Below, piece by piece: positions 25,129-33,724 of a stretch of 40,889 bases of DNA. The DNA is taken from positions 1-40,889 of the forward strand of contig JAFEFG010000037.1 of NCBI GenBank assembly GCA_018240685.1. Direction: 5' to 3'. The translations under genes and the position numbers were made by a program. Origin of the DNA: Pseudomonadota bacterium (GTDB lineage: Bacteria; Pseudomonadota; Alphaproteobacteria; Reyranellales; Reyranellaceae). How positions within the stretch are numbered: position 1 is the stretch's first letter; each line of letters starts with the position of its first letter. The notes below the pieces were generated by a model. The model was not told the DNA's origin. It worked only from the letters and a program-made list of their open reading frames with translations, and made no database searches.

Positions 25129-26034
25129 GTGCCGCTCTGGATACCGATCACCATCGCCGCCGCGCTGTTCCAGAACATCCGGACGACGATGCAGCAGAAG
25201 ATTCGCCATGTCCTGAGCGTCGATGGAGCGAACTTCGTCCGGTACCTCTACGGCGCGCCGCTCGCGCTTGGCATGCTGGCCGTTCTGGTCTTCGGCACCG
25301 GCCGCGAAGTGCCGGCGCTCTCCGGCACGTTCTTCCTCCTGGTGACGGTGGCCGGCGTCGCGCAGATCGTGGCGACGTCGCTGATGATCCACTCCTTCTC
25401 GCTGCGCAACTACGCCGTCGGGACGGTCTATTCCAAGACCGAGACGGTGTTCGTGGCGCTCTATGCGACCTTCATCGCGTCGGAGCCTCTCAATCTCGGC
25501 GCCTGGCTCGGCATCCTGGTCTGCCTGGCCGGCGTGGCGATCCTGTCGGTGCGCGGCTCCTTCGCCAACATCCGCTCGGTGCTAGCCGACCTCGCTCACA
25601 AGGGCGCCGTCTACGGCATCCTCTCGGGCCTGTTCTTCGCCATCGCCGCCGGCACCATCCGCGAGGCCTCCAAGCACGAATACAGCGGCGACTTCATGGT
25701 CCGCGGCATCACCGTGCTGGCCTGCATGAACACGATCCAGATCGTGATCATGGCCGTCTATCTCGCCCTCCGCGACCGGCCACAGCTCGGCAAAGTCTGG
25801 GTCAACTGGCGCTCCTCGATCTGGGTCGGCATCTTCAGCGTGCTGGGTTCGGCCGGCTGGGCGCTCGCCATGACCCTGGAGAACGCCGCGCTCGTCCGCG
25901 CCGTCGGCCAGATCGAGCTGGTGTTCACGTTCATCGCTTCCCACGTCGTGCTGAAGGAGCGTCCGTCCGCGGGCGAATGGATCGGCAGCGCGCTGGTCGT
26001 GGGTGGCGTCGTCCTCATCCTCATTGTCCGGTGA
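25129..26034 (+). CDS. EamA-family (drug/metabolite transporter) permease
   Basis: This 301-residue membrane protein has about ten hydrophobic segments in two repeats. Repeat 1 ends with the region SKTETVFVALYATFIASEPLNLGAW and repeat 2 with QIELVFTFIASHVVLKERPSAGEW, both matching the EamA pattern. The substrate is unknown. It starts with a GTG at 25129 preceded by a purine-rich AGGGGGAA; the much longer open frame reaching back to 23032 is antisense to ilvD and is not real. The CoA-transferase starts five bases after its stop, so the transporter, CoA-transferase and thiolase-like genes look like one operon, perhaps uptake plus activation of a carboxylic acid. Confidence 0.88.
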   Translation: MPLWIPITIAAALFQNIRTTMQQKIRHVLSVDGANFVRYLYGAPLALGMLAVLVFGTGREVPALSGTFFLLVTVAGVAQIVATSLMIHSFSLRNYAVGTVYSKTETVFVALYATFIASEPLNLGAWLGILVCLAGVAILSVRGSFANIRSVLADLAHKGAVYGILSGLFFAIAAGTIREASKHEYSGDFMVRGITVLACMNTIQIVIMAVYLALRDRPQLGKVWVNWRSSIWVGIFSVLGSAGWALAMTLENAALVRAVGQIELVFTFIASHVVLKERPSAGEWIGSALVVGGVVLILIVR

Positions 26035-26038
26035 TCCC

Positions 26039-27214
26039 ATGACAGACCCCCTGCCCCGTCCCCTGAGCGGCCTGCGCGTCCTCGACTTCTCGACCACGAT
26101 CGCCGGCCCCCACTGCGCGCGCCTGCTGGCCGACATGGGTGCCGACGTGATCAAGGTCGAATCGCCGGAGGGCGACCTGATGCGCAGCCGGCCGGTGCAA
26201 CGCGACGGCGCCAGCACGATGTTCGGGCAGCTCAATGCGGGCAAGCGCTCCATCGTCCTCGATCTGAAGCGGCCTGAAGCGGTCGCGGCCGTGAAGCGGC
26301 TGGTCAAGGACGTCGACATCCTCGTCGAGAACTACCGGCCCGGCGTGATGAAGCGGCTCGGCCTCGACTATCCCGAACTCGCCCGGATCAATCCCCGCCT
26401 GATCTATGCGGCGATCTCGGGCTACGGCCAGACCGGTCCCGGCGCCGGCCGCCCGGCCTACGCGCCGGTGATCCATGCCGCGACGGGCTACGACATGGCC
26501 CATCTCGGCTACCAGCAGGGCCGGGTGCGGCCCGACAATTGCGGCATCTTCGTCGCCGACTATGCCAGCGGCGCCTATGCGCTCGGCGCCCTGCTGGCGG
26601 CGGTCCATCAGCGGCACGTCACGGGCAAGGGGCAGATGGTCGACGTGTCGATGTTCGAGTCCCTGGTCGGCATGCTGCTGGGCGAAGTCAACCGCGCGCA
26701 ATTCGACTACGAGCTTCCCTCGCGCCCGATGTATGGGCCGATCGAGGCCAGGGACGGCTATGTGATGCTGGCCACGGCCAGCGAGCGCACGTTCCAGGAC
26801 ATGGCGACCGCCGCCGGCCGGCGCGACTGGCTGACCGATCCGCGCTTCGAGAAGTACGCCGACCGGCGCATGAACTGGGGGCTCTTGATCGACGAGCTCG
26901 AGGAGTGGTCCCGGACGCTGTCGGTGAAGGAGGTGGTGGTCGCCCTCGAGAAGCACGGCGTCCCCTGCTCGCCCTACGTCACCGTGACCGAAGCCTTGCA
27001 GGATCCGCAGGTCGCGCATCGCGGCTCGCTCTGCACCATCGAGGACAGCGCCGGCGCCTACAAATCGCCGGCGCCGCCGTTCCGCTTTTCCGGTTCTCCG
27101 CTGCTCAGCGGGCCGAAAGTGGCGACGCTCGGCGAGCATACTACGAGCGTCCTGACCGAGGCGGGCTTCACGGCCGCCGAGATCGAGGCTCTGGTCCCGG
27201 CAGGAAAGAAATGA
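26039..27214 (+). CDS. CaiB/BaiF family (class III) CoA-transferase
   Basis: Class III CoA-transferases move CoA between carboxylic acids through a covalent aspartyl intermediate. The 391-residue protein starts with the typical PLSGLRVLDFSTTIAGPHCARLLADMGADVIKVE, has NAGKRSIVLDLK, LVENYRPGVMKRLGLDY and GYGQTGPGAGRPAY, and carries the likely catalytic Asp174 in VADYASGAYALGALLAA. The acid substrate is not readable from sequence. The ATG at 26039 follows the transporter stop by five bases, and its own stop overlaps the next gene by four bases (ATGA), so translation is probably coupled. Confidence 0.92.
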   Translation: MTDPLPRPLSGLRVLDFSTTIAGPHCARLLADMGADVIKVESPEGDLMRSRPVQRDGASTMFGQLNAGKRSIVLDLKRPEAVAAVKRLVKDVDILVENYRPGVMKRLGLDYPELARINPRLIYAAISGYGQTGPGAGRPAYAPVIHAATGYDMAHLGYQQGRVRPDNCGIFVADYASGAYALGALLAAVHQRHVTGKGQMVDVSMFESLVGMLLGEVNRAQFDYELPSRPMYGPIEARDGYVMLATASERTFQDMATAAGRRDWLTDPRFEKYADRRMNWGLLIDELEEWSRTLSVKEVVVALEKHGVPCSPYVTVTEALQDPQVAHRGSLCTIEDSAGAYKSPAPPFRFSGSPLLSGPKVATLGEHTTSVLTEAGFTAAEIEALVPAGKK

Positions 27215-28755
27215 TCGATCCCCGGACTCCCATCCTGGTGGGCGGCGCCCAGCTCACCGACACGCAGGGCCAGCCCTCGAGCGAGCGTTCGCGAGTCGCC
27301 TTCTGTGCCGAGGCCGCCCGCGCGGCGCTTGCCGACACCCGGGCTTCGATCGGCGCGGATGCGCTCGGCCGCAGGATCGACGCCGTCGCGGTGATGGAAT
27401 TCTTCAGCGACATCAGTCCGCGCTTTGCTTCGCCCTTCGGCCGCTCGAGCAACCCGCCCAGGAGCGTTGCCAACCGCCTGAGCGCCGCGCCGCGACAGCT
27501 CCTCTACAGCCATTCCGGCGGCAACATGCCCCAGTACCTCGTCAACCGCTTCGCCGAGGAGATCGCGGCCGGCGAGACGGAGCTTGCCCTGATCTGCGGT
27601 GCGGAGCTGCTGCGCAGCACCCAGAACGCGCGCAAGGCTGGTCTCGCGATCGACTGGAACGAGGATTCGGGCGGAGATCCCGAGCGCATCGGCGACAACC
27701 GTTTCGGCTTCAGCGAGGAGGAGGCGCGCCACGAGCTGCGTGCCGCGATCCATTTCTATCCCCTGCTGGAGAATGCCATCCGCGGCGGTCTGCGACGCGA
27801 CGTGCCGACCCACATGAAAGCCATGGGCAGGCTGTTCGCGCGCCTGGCGGCCGTGGCAAAGGACAATCCCCTCGCCACCCGCCGCAAGGGCTACAGCGCC
27901 GAGGAGCTGGCAACCGTCTCCGACGACAATCGCTGGATCTGCTTTCCCTACCCGCGCCTGATGAATGCCAACGCCATCATCGACCAGGCGGCGGCGGTGC
28001 TGGTCACGTCGGTCGGCAAGGCGCGCGAATGGGGCATCCCGCAGGACCGCTGGGTGTTCCTGCACGGCTGCGCCGACGGCACCGACACCTGGGTGGTGTC
28101 CGAACGCGACCGCCTCGATGCCTCGCCCGCCATACGCGGCTGCGCGCGCCTCGCTCTCGACATGGCCGACAAGAAGCTGTCCGATGTCGCGGCATTCGAC
28201 CTCTACAGCTGCTTCCCGTCGGCCGTCGAGGTGGCGATGGCGGAGATGGGGATCGACGAGGCCGACCCGCGGCCGATCAGTGTCACCGGCGGGCTACCCT
28301 TCTTCGGTGGCCCCGGGAACAACTACGTGACGCACTCGATCGCCGAGATGATGAACGTGGTGCGGCGCAAGCCGGGATCGTTCGGGATGGTGACCGCCAA
28401 CGGCATGTACCTCACCAAGCATTCGGCCGGGCTGTATTCGACCGAGCCGACGCATGGGCCGTGGCGCCGCCAGGATCCTAAGATCTTCCAGGCCGAACTC
28501 GATGCGGGTCCGAAGCGCCGGGTGAACCGGGCGCCTGTCGGCGCCGGTACGATCGAGACCTATTGCGTGGCCTACGGCAAGGATGCCCCCGAGCGGGCCT
28601 ATATCTTCGGCCGCCTTGGCGACTCCGACGAACGTTTCGTGGCGATGGCACCCGACGATCCGGCGCTGCTGGCCGACATGCTGGCGCAGGAGCAGCTTGG
28701 ACGCCGCGTAAGAGTGGCGCAGGAGAACGGACGCAACGTCTTCCGCCCGCAGTGA
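27211..28755 (+). CDS. Thiolase-like (SCP-x related) protein lacking the usual catalytic cysteines
   Basis: The 514-residue protein has the two-lobed thiolase fold pattern and is of the type often named acetyl-CoA acetyltransferase. At the place of the nucleophilic cysteine loop it reads SHSGGNMPQ (100-108), and at the C-terminal His/Cys loops it reads GGPGNNYVTH (366-375) and TANGMYLTKHS (395-405). The second-site cysteine is thus also absent. Related actinobacterial and proteobacterial proteins share this pattern, so it is a subfamily trait, not a local mutation. It may bind CoA esters without classical Claisen chemistry. It overlaps the CoA-transferase by four bases. Confidence 0.8.
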   Translation: MIDPRTPILVGGAQLTDTQGQPSSERSRVAFCAEAARAALADTRASIGADALGRRIDAVAVMEFFSDISPRFASPFGRSSNPPRSVANRLSAAPRQLLYSHSGGNMPQYLVNRFAEEIAAGETELALICGAELLRSTQNARKAGLAIDWNEDSGGDPERIGDNRFGFSEEEARHELRAAIHFYPLLENAIRGGLRRDVPTHMKAMGRLFARLAAVAKDNPLATRRKGYSAEELATVSDDNRWICFPYPRLMNANAIIDQAAAVLVTSVGKAREWGIPQDRWVFLHGCADGTDTWVVSERDRLDASPAIRGCARLALDMADKKLSDVAAFDLYSCFPSAVEVAMAEMGIDEADPRPISVTGGLPFFGGPGNNYVTHSIAEMMNVVRRKPGSFGMVTANGMYLTKHSAGLYSTEPTHGPWRRQDPKIFQAELDAGPKRRVNRAPVGAGTIETYCVAYGKDAPERAYIFGRLGDSDERFVAMAPDDPALLADMLAQEQLGRRVRVAQENGRNVFRPQ

Positions 28756-28895
28756 CGGTTCCAGCATTCCACCGTCAGTCCCCTGCAAGGATGTCGGCGG
28801 CATGGTGCACAGACCGGGGTGTTTTTGCGACAGGCGCAACTTGGCTGTCGGCGTCGCGTTGGGCCGGCACAAGGGTTCATCGAGGAGGACCGAAG

Positions 28896-29183
28896 ATGAA
28901 GCGCTTGGCTCTTTGCGTTGCCGCATTGATCGGCACGACCGCCCTGGCTCACGCCCAGCCGATGGGGCCGGCCATGGGTTCAGGCACGGGCATGTCGGCG
29001 GACTCCGCCTATGCCCATGCGAAATACGGGCCGGATGACATGAATCGCGGCTGTGGCCATTCGGTCGCGATCACCGACGAATACGGCTTCCGCTACGACA
29101 ACATGGGCGATCGCCTGAACGCCCGAGGCTGTGTGATCGCGCCGCCCATGACGCCTCCCGGCGCACGGGCGATCCAGCGCTAG
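28896..29183 (+). CDS. Small secreted protein of unknown function
   Basis: This 95-residue protein has a textbook Sec signal peptide (MKRLALCVAALIGTTALAHA, cleavage after AHA) and a strong ribosome site, GAGGAGG, seven bases upstream of the ATG. The mature part of about 75 residues is Met/Gly-rich at first (PMGPAMGSGTGM), then has two cysteines in RGCGHS and RGCVIAPP, which could form a disulfide or bind metal or haem. I recognise no family. The longer open frame starting at 28563 overlaps the thiolase-like gene and is rejected. The 140 bases before it hold no other gene that I can see. Confidence 0.65.
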   Translation: MKRLALCVAALIGTTALAHAQPMGPAMGSGTGMSADSAYAHAKYGPDDMNRGCGHSVAITDEYGFRYDNMGDRLNARGCVIAPPMTPPGARAIQR

Positions 29184-29244
29184 ATTTCGCCCCGGTCCGG
29201 CTCGAATGTGCGAGGAATCCGGGCCGGGTTGCGGGTCGTTCCGA

Positions 29245-29273
29245 GGGCCGATCCCGGTCGGGATCGGCCCTTT
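29245..29273 (+). terminator. Rho-independent terminator
   Basis: GGGCCGATCCC and GGGATCGGCCC form a perfect 11-bp stem with a GGTC loop, followed by TTTA. It lies 61 bases after the small secreted protein and before the dioxygenase start, so it should end the upstream transcript. The T-run is short. Confidence 0.7.
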
Positions 29274-29322
29274 ACGGCACGGCGGGCGAGGCCCAAGCTT
29301 CCCGAAAATAATCGGAGGAAGC

Positions 29323-30156
29323 ATGACCAATATGCTGAGCGCCGCGCAGGCGGCAGAGTTCGCCGACAAGGGCTTCACCTATGCGCGCGGCCTGTTCTTG
29401 CCGGACGAGGTGAAGCTTCTGCGCGAAGCGATGGAAGAGGATCCGGCCGTGCGTGCTTCGATCCTCGATCGCCGCGACAGTGACGGCCGGTCGACCCGCA
29501 TCGCCCTCTGGAACCGCGCCGGCGACAGCGTGTACGGCCTCGCTGCGCGTTGCGCGCGCATGGTCGACACGACGGAGGCGCTTCTGGGCGGTCCGGTCTA
29601 CCACTTCCAATCCAAGCTGACGGCGAAGGATCCCGAAGTCGGCGGCGCATGGGAATGGCATCAGGACTACGGCTACTGGTACTACAACGGCTGCCTGCGG
29701 CCGGACATGCTGTCGATCATGATCGCGCTGGACCGGACCACGCGCGAGAACGGCTGCCTGCAGATCGCCACCGGCTCGCACAAGCTCGGCCGCATCGACC
29801 ACACGCCCCTGTCGCCGACCCAGAACGAGGTCGACCCCAGGCTGATGCCGCATATCCTCGAACGCTGTCCGATCGAGTATGGCGAACTCGAGCCCGGCGA
29901 CGCGCTGATCTTCCACAGCAATGCCATCCACCGGTCGGACGCCAATCGCTCGTCCAGCCGGCGCTGGACGCTCCTGATCTGCTACAATCGGACGGACAAC
30001 GATACGGTCTTCAAGACGGACGATCGCTATTTCGTGCCGCTGGACAAGGTCGATGACGGTGCCCTCCTCCAGGCCGGCCTGCGCTTTGCGCGCGGCGGCA
30101 ACGAGGAGCACTTCACCTCACGGCCCTACGTGCCCGATCTGCGCAAGGCGTCCTGA
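29323..30156 (+). CDS. Phytanoyl-CoA dioxygenase (PhyH) family Fe(II)/2-oxoglutarate oxygenase
   Basis: The 277-residue protein belongs to the PhyH family of non-haem iron oxygenases, which hydroxylate small substrates using 2-oxoglutarate. The facial triad is His113 and Asp115 in EWHQDYGYW and a distal His, most likely His203 in AIHRSDANRSS, followed by an arginine that would bind 2-oxoglutarate. ENGCLQIATGSHKLG is a further family hallmark. The motif layout recalls ectoine hydroxylase, but no ectoine genes are present, so the substrate is unknown. GGAGG stands before the ATG at 29323. The gene is single, after a terminator and before a structured intergenic region. Confidence 0.85.
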   Translation: MTNMLSAAQAAEFADKGFTYARGLFLPDEVKLLREAMEEDPAVRASILDRRDSDGRSTRIALWNRAGDSVYGLAARCARMVDTTEALLGGPVYHFQSKLTAKDPEVGGAWEWHQDYGYWYYNGCLRPDMLSIMIALDRTTRENGCLQIATGSHKLGRIDHTPLSPTQNEVDPRLMPHILERCPIEYGELEPGDALIFHSNAIHRSDANRSSSRRWTLLICYNRTDNDTVFKTDDRYFVPLDKVDDGALLQAGLRFARGGNEEHFTSRPYVPDLRKAS

Positions 30157-30253
30157 CAGGCGCACGGCCTCGCACCGACGGGGTAACGACCGGAATCCGC
30201 CTCTCGACGCGAGGTGGCATACAGTGGCTGCATCCCTCCAATCGAGGTCCGAG

Positions 30254-30349
30254 ATGCAGTTTAAGAATGCCCTCTTATCCTTTGATTTTCCGGAATTTTC
30301 TGACGCCGGGGAAATCCGGCCATTTTCGGGGATGCCGCGCCGGGGCTAA
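30254..30349 (+). CDS. Possible 31-residue small ORF in AT-richer intergenic DNA
   Basis: An ATG at 30254, with GAGG six bases upstream, opens a 31-codon frame ending in TAA. The peptide is rich in Phe (five TTT codons) and ends GMPRRG. Codon use is unlike the neighbouring genes, and the frame overlaps predicted hairpins. It may be a real small protein, a remnant, or chance. Confidence 0.2.
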   Translation: MQFKNALLSFDFPEFSDAGEIRPFSGMPRRG

Positions 30350-30413
30350 GTCGTTGATTCGCAACGAATCAGCCCGTCCGTTTCCATTAGATTCCCATTT
30401 ATTTAATGGACGG
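30284..30413. repeat. String of three imperfect hairpins between the PhyH gene and valS
   Basis: The region has GATTTTCCGG pairing with CCGGGGAAATC (30284-30316), GGGCT plus GATTCG pairing with CGAATCAGCCC (30343-30375, 8-base bulge on one side), and CCGTCC/CCATTA pairing with TAATGGACGG (30374-30413). It is AT-richer than its surroundings. It could be a REP-like element, the 3' end of the valS transcript, or a small RNA. Confidence 0.4.
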
Positions 30414-30416
30414 CCC

Positions 30417-33098
30417 TCATGCTCCAAGGCGCTCCAAGGCCGCGCTGAGGCGGGCGCGGGTCTGTTCGGCCTGGGCACGCCGCTCTCGCTGCTCCTCGAC
30501 CACTTCTTCGGGAGCCCGGGACACGAAGGCGGCGTTGCCGAGCTTGGCGTCGATCTTGCCGACCTCGTCCGCCAGCTTCTTGATCTCCTTCTGCAGGCGA
30601 GCACTCTCGGCCTTGAGGTCGATCACGTCGCCGACCGGCAGCGCATAGGTCGCCTCGCCCACCACGATCTGCAACGCCGCCTTGGGCGCCGTCGTCGCCG
30701 CGGCGTCGATGCCTTCGACGCGGGACAGCCGCTCGATCGCCGCCTGATGGGTTTGCAGCCGCAGGCGGGTCGTGTCGTTCGCGCCCACGACCAGCAGCTT
30801 GAGCTTGGCTCCGGCCGGCACGTTGAGCTCGGCCCGGGCCGAGCGGATGTCGGAGATGAGCTTCACCAGCCAGCCCATCTCGGCGCCGGCCGCAGCATCG
30901 ATCGCCGGCGCGGTCGGCCAGGGCTGGCCGATCAGCATGCCGTGCTCCGCCCGATGACCGAGCTTGTCCCAGAGCTCCTCGGTGATGAAGGGCATCACCG
31001 GATGCAGGAGCTTCACCGTCTCGCGCAGGACGAAGGCGGTGACGGCCCTGGTCTCGTCCTTCTCGGCACCGTCCGCACCCTGCAGGATCGGCTTGGTGAG
31101 CTCGACGTACCAGTCGCAGACGACGCCCCAGATGAACTCGTACAGCGTATTGGCTGCTTCGTTCAGCCGGAAGTCGGCCAGCGCCTGGTCGACGGCTGCA
31201 TTGGCGCGCGCAAGCTCGCCGAGCATCCACTTGTTGACGGTGAGCCTGGCCGAAGCAGGATCGAAGTCCTTCGGCAGTGCGGCGCCATTCATCTCGGCGA
31301 AGCGCGTCGCGTTCCAGAGCTTGGTCGCGAAGTTGCGCGACCCTTCCACGCGCGCCGTCGCCAGGCGCAGCCGTCCGGCTGCCGACGAGGCCAGCGACGC
31401 CATGGTGAAGCGCAGCGCGTCGGCGCCGTACTTGTCGATGAGCTCCAGGGGATCGATCACGTTCCCCTTGGACTTCGACATCTTCTGGCCCTTCTCGTCG
31501 GTGACCAGGCCGTGCAGGTAGACGGTCCGGAACGGCACGTCTCCCATGAAGTGCATGCCCATCATCATCATGCGGGCGACCCAGAAGAACAGGATGTCCC
31601 AGCCGGTAACCAGCACCGAGGTCGGATAGTACTTCTTCAGCGCATCGGTCTCGTCAGGCCAGCCCAGCGTCGAGAAAGGCCACAGCGCCGAGCTGAACCA
31701 GGTGTCGAGCACGTCCGGATCCCGCTCCAGCGGCACATCCTTGCCGTAGTGGCTACGGGCCTCCGCCTTCGCCTCGCCTTCCGACATGGCCACGAACACC
31801 TTGCGATCCGGCCCGTACCAGGCCGGAATCTGGTGGCCCCACCAGAGCTGGCGCGAGATGCACCACGGCTCGATGTTCTCCATCCAGCGGAAGAAGTCGT
31901 CGCGCCCGCGCTCGGGCACGAAGGTCACGCGGCCGTCGCGGGCCGCCGCGATCGGCGCCTCGGCGAGCTTCTTGGCGTCGGCGTACCATTGCTCGGTCAG
32001 GAACGGCTCGACCGGCACGCCGCCGCGATCGCCATAGGGGACGGCATGGGTATGAGGCTCGATCTTCTCGAGCAGCCCCTGCTCCTCCATGTCGGCCACG
32101 ACCTTCTTGCGCGCCTCGAAGCGGTCGAGGCCGCGATACTTCTCGGGCGCGTTCTCGTTCACGCGCGCGAACTTGTCGAAGATCGAGATGGCTTCGAGCT
32201 TGTGCCGGCGGCCGACCTCGAAGTCGTTGAAATCGTGTGCCGGGGTGATCTTCACCGCGCCCGAGCCCTTCTCGGGATCGGAATATTCGTCGCCGACGAT
32301 CGGGATGCGCCGCCCGACCAGCGGCAGGACCGCGTGCCTGCCGATCAGATGCTTCCATTTCGGATCGTCCGGATGCACCGCGACCGCGGTGTCGCCCAGC
32401 ATCGTCTCGGGCCGCGTTGTGGCGACGACGATGTGCTCGTCGCTGCCCTCGATCGGATACTTGAAGTACCAGAGGTGCCCCTTCACTTCCCGCGATTCGA
32501 CCTCGAGGTCGGAGATCGCCGTCAGCATCTTGGGGTCCCAGTTGACCAGCCGGTTGTCCTTGTAGATCAGCCCCTGGCGATAGAGGTCGACGAACACCTT
32601 CACGACGGCCCGCGACAGCCCCTCGTCCATGGTGAAGCGTTCGCGGCTCCAGTCGCACGAGGCTCCCAGACGCCGGAGCTGGCTGGTGATGGTGCCGCCG
32701 GAATAGGCCTTCCACTCCCAGACCTTGGCGAGGAACTCCTCGCGGTTCAGCAGCTTCCTGTTGGCGTCCCCTGCCGCCGCGCCTTCCACGGCGAGGCCGA
32801 TTCCTTCCTGCTCGAGATTGCGTACGACGACCATCTGCGTGGCGATGCCGGCGTGATCGGTGCCGGGCTGCCACAGCACGTCGTCGCCCTTCATGCGGCG
32901 CCAGCGGATCAGGATGTCCTGCAGCGTGTTGTCCAGCGCATGGCCCATGTGCAGGCTGCCCGTCACGTTGGGCGGCGGGATCACGATGCAGTAAGGCGGC
33001 TTGGCGGATTCCGGGTGCGCCTTGAAGGCACCCGACTGCTCCCATTCGGGGTAGCGCCGCGCTTCGATTTCTTTGGGGTCGTAAGTCTTGTCCAGCAT
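30417..33098 (-). CDS. valS: Valyl-tRNA synthetase
   Basis: ValS charges tRNA-Val and edits mischarged threonine. The 893-residue class I synthetase has the HIGH-type motif HMGH (50-53) in PPPNVTGSLHMGHALDNTLQDI, KMSKS at 539-543, the CP1 editing domain between them (TTRPETMLGDTAVAVHP), and a C-terminal coiled coil (AESARLQKEIKKLADEVGKID). I use the ATG at 33098 with AAGG upstream; a GTG at 33125 would add nine residues that overlap the popZ terminator. It is the last gene of the pcm-like / tolC / popZ / valS array and is separated from popZ by a terminator. Confidence 0.97.
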   Translation of the reverse strand: MLDKTYDPKEIEARRYPEWEQSGAFKAHPESAKPPYCIVIPPPNVTGSLHMGHALDNTLQDILIRWRRMKGDDVLWQPGTDHAGIATQMVVVRNLEQEGIGLAVEGAAAGDANRKLLNREEFLAKVWEWKAYSGGTITSQLRRLGASCDWSRERFTMDEGLSRAVVKVFVDLYRQGLIYKDNRLVNWDPKMLTAISDLEVESREVKGHLWYFKYPIEGSDEHIVVATTRPETMLGDTAVAVHPDDPKWKHLIGRHAVLPLVGRRIPIVGDEYSDPEKGSGAVKITPAHDFNDFEVGRRHKLEAISIFDKFARVNENAPEKYRGLDRFEARKKVVADMEEQGLLEKIEPHTHAVPYGDRGGVPVEPFLTEQWYADAKKLAEAPIAAARDGRVTFVPERGRDDFFRWMENIEPWCISRQLWWGHQIPAWYGPDRKVFVAMSEGEAKAEARSHYGKDVPLERDPDVLDTWFSSALWPFSTLGWPDETDALKKYYPTSVLVTGWDILFFWVARMMMMGMHFMGDVPFRTVYLHGLVTDEKGQKMSKSKGNVIDPLELIDKYGADALRFTMASLASSAAGRLRLATARVEGSRNFATKLWNATRFAEMNGAALPKDFDPASARLTVNKWMLGELARANAAVDQALADFRLNEAANTLYEFIWGVVCDWYVELTKPILQGADGAEKDETRAVTAFVLRETVKLLHPVMPFITEELWDKLGHRAEHGMLIGQPWPTAPAIDAAAGAEMGWLVKLISDIRSARAELNVPAGAKLKLLVVGANDTTRLRLQTHQAAIERLSRVEGIDAAATTAPKAALQIVVGEATYALPVGDVIDLKAESARLQKEIKKLADEVGKIDAKLGNAAFVSRAPEEVVEEQRERRAQAEQTRARLSAALERLGA

Positions 33099-33112
33099 CG
33101 CTTGCCTTATAA

Positions 33113-33143
33113 CGAAAAACGCCACGGATGGCCCCGTGGCGTT
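33113..33143 (-). terminator. Rho-independent terminator after popZ
   Basis: On the minus strand AACGCCACGG pairs with CCGTGGCGTT across a six-base loop, and the transcript continues with TTT, giving a run of five T including the stem end. It lies 24 bases past the popZ stop and just before valS. Confidence 0.8.
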
Positions 33144-33166
33144 CGATGGGAGGTATGCCCCGGGGA

Positions 33167-33724
33167 TCAGCGGCGCGTGAGCCGGACGATCTCGCGTTCG
33201 ACGTACCGCTCGACGATCGGTGGGAGGTTGCGGTCGAGCCAGTCCTTCAACATCGGCCGCAGCATGTCCTTCACCATCTCCTCGATGGTCTTGCCACCGT
33301 CGCCCAGTGCCGGGCCCGGGCTTGAGGCCCTTGGGGGCGGCACGCTGTCCTGCACGGCCTGGTTCAGGCGATCGAAGGCCGACGAGGTCGCGCCGGCGAC
33401 GGAGGAGCCGATCAGGGATTCGGAGGGCTCTGGGAGTGATTCGGACATGACGGAGGCACTCACTGCAGCGGTAGGAGGTACCGGGATGGGGGTTGGCTGG
33501 GGATCGGAGGAACGCGGCTCCTCCACCAGTTCGGTCAGGAGAAGGACGTCGTCAGGGTTGGCGGCTGCGGCTGCCGCTGCCGCCTGGGCGTCCCTGACCT
33601 CCTCGCGGCGGATCGGAGGCTCGCCCAGCTGGGCCCGCGCTTCGTCGTCGGAGATGATCTTGCGGATGGAGGCAAGAATGTCGTCCATCGACGGGTCATT
33701 GTTCGTGCTTCGGCCGTCGCTCAT
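33167..33724 (-). CDS. popZ: PopZ-like polar organizing protein (DUF2497)
   Basis: PopZ self-assembles into a polar matrix that anchors the chromosome partition complex in Caulobacter and relatives. The 185-residue protein has the PopZ layout. An N-terminal helix, PSMDDILASIRKIISDDEA (about 11-29), binds clients. A disordered Ala- and Pro/Glu-rich middle covers about 45-125, and a C-terminal DUF2497 oligomerisation region includes GKTIEEMVKDMLRPMLKDWLD and LPPIVERYVEREIVRLTR. The ATG at 33724 overlaps the tolC stop by four bases (ATGA); a longer frame to 33763 is not needed. A good terminator follows. Alphaproteobacterial restriction of the family supports the taxon call. Confidence 0.88.
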   Translation of the reverse strand: MSDGRSTNNDPSMDDILASIRKIISDDEARAQLGEPPIRREEVRDAQAAAAAAAANPDDVLLLTELVEEPRSSDPQPTPIPVPPTAAVSASVMSESLPEPSESLIGSSVAGATSSAFDRLNQAVQDSVPPPRASSPGPALGDGGKTIEEMVKDMLRPMLKDWLDRNLPPIVERYVEREIVRLTRR

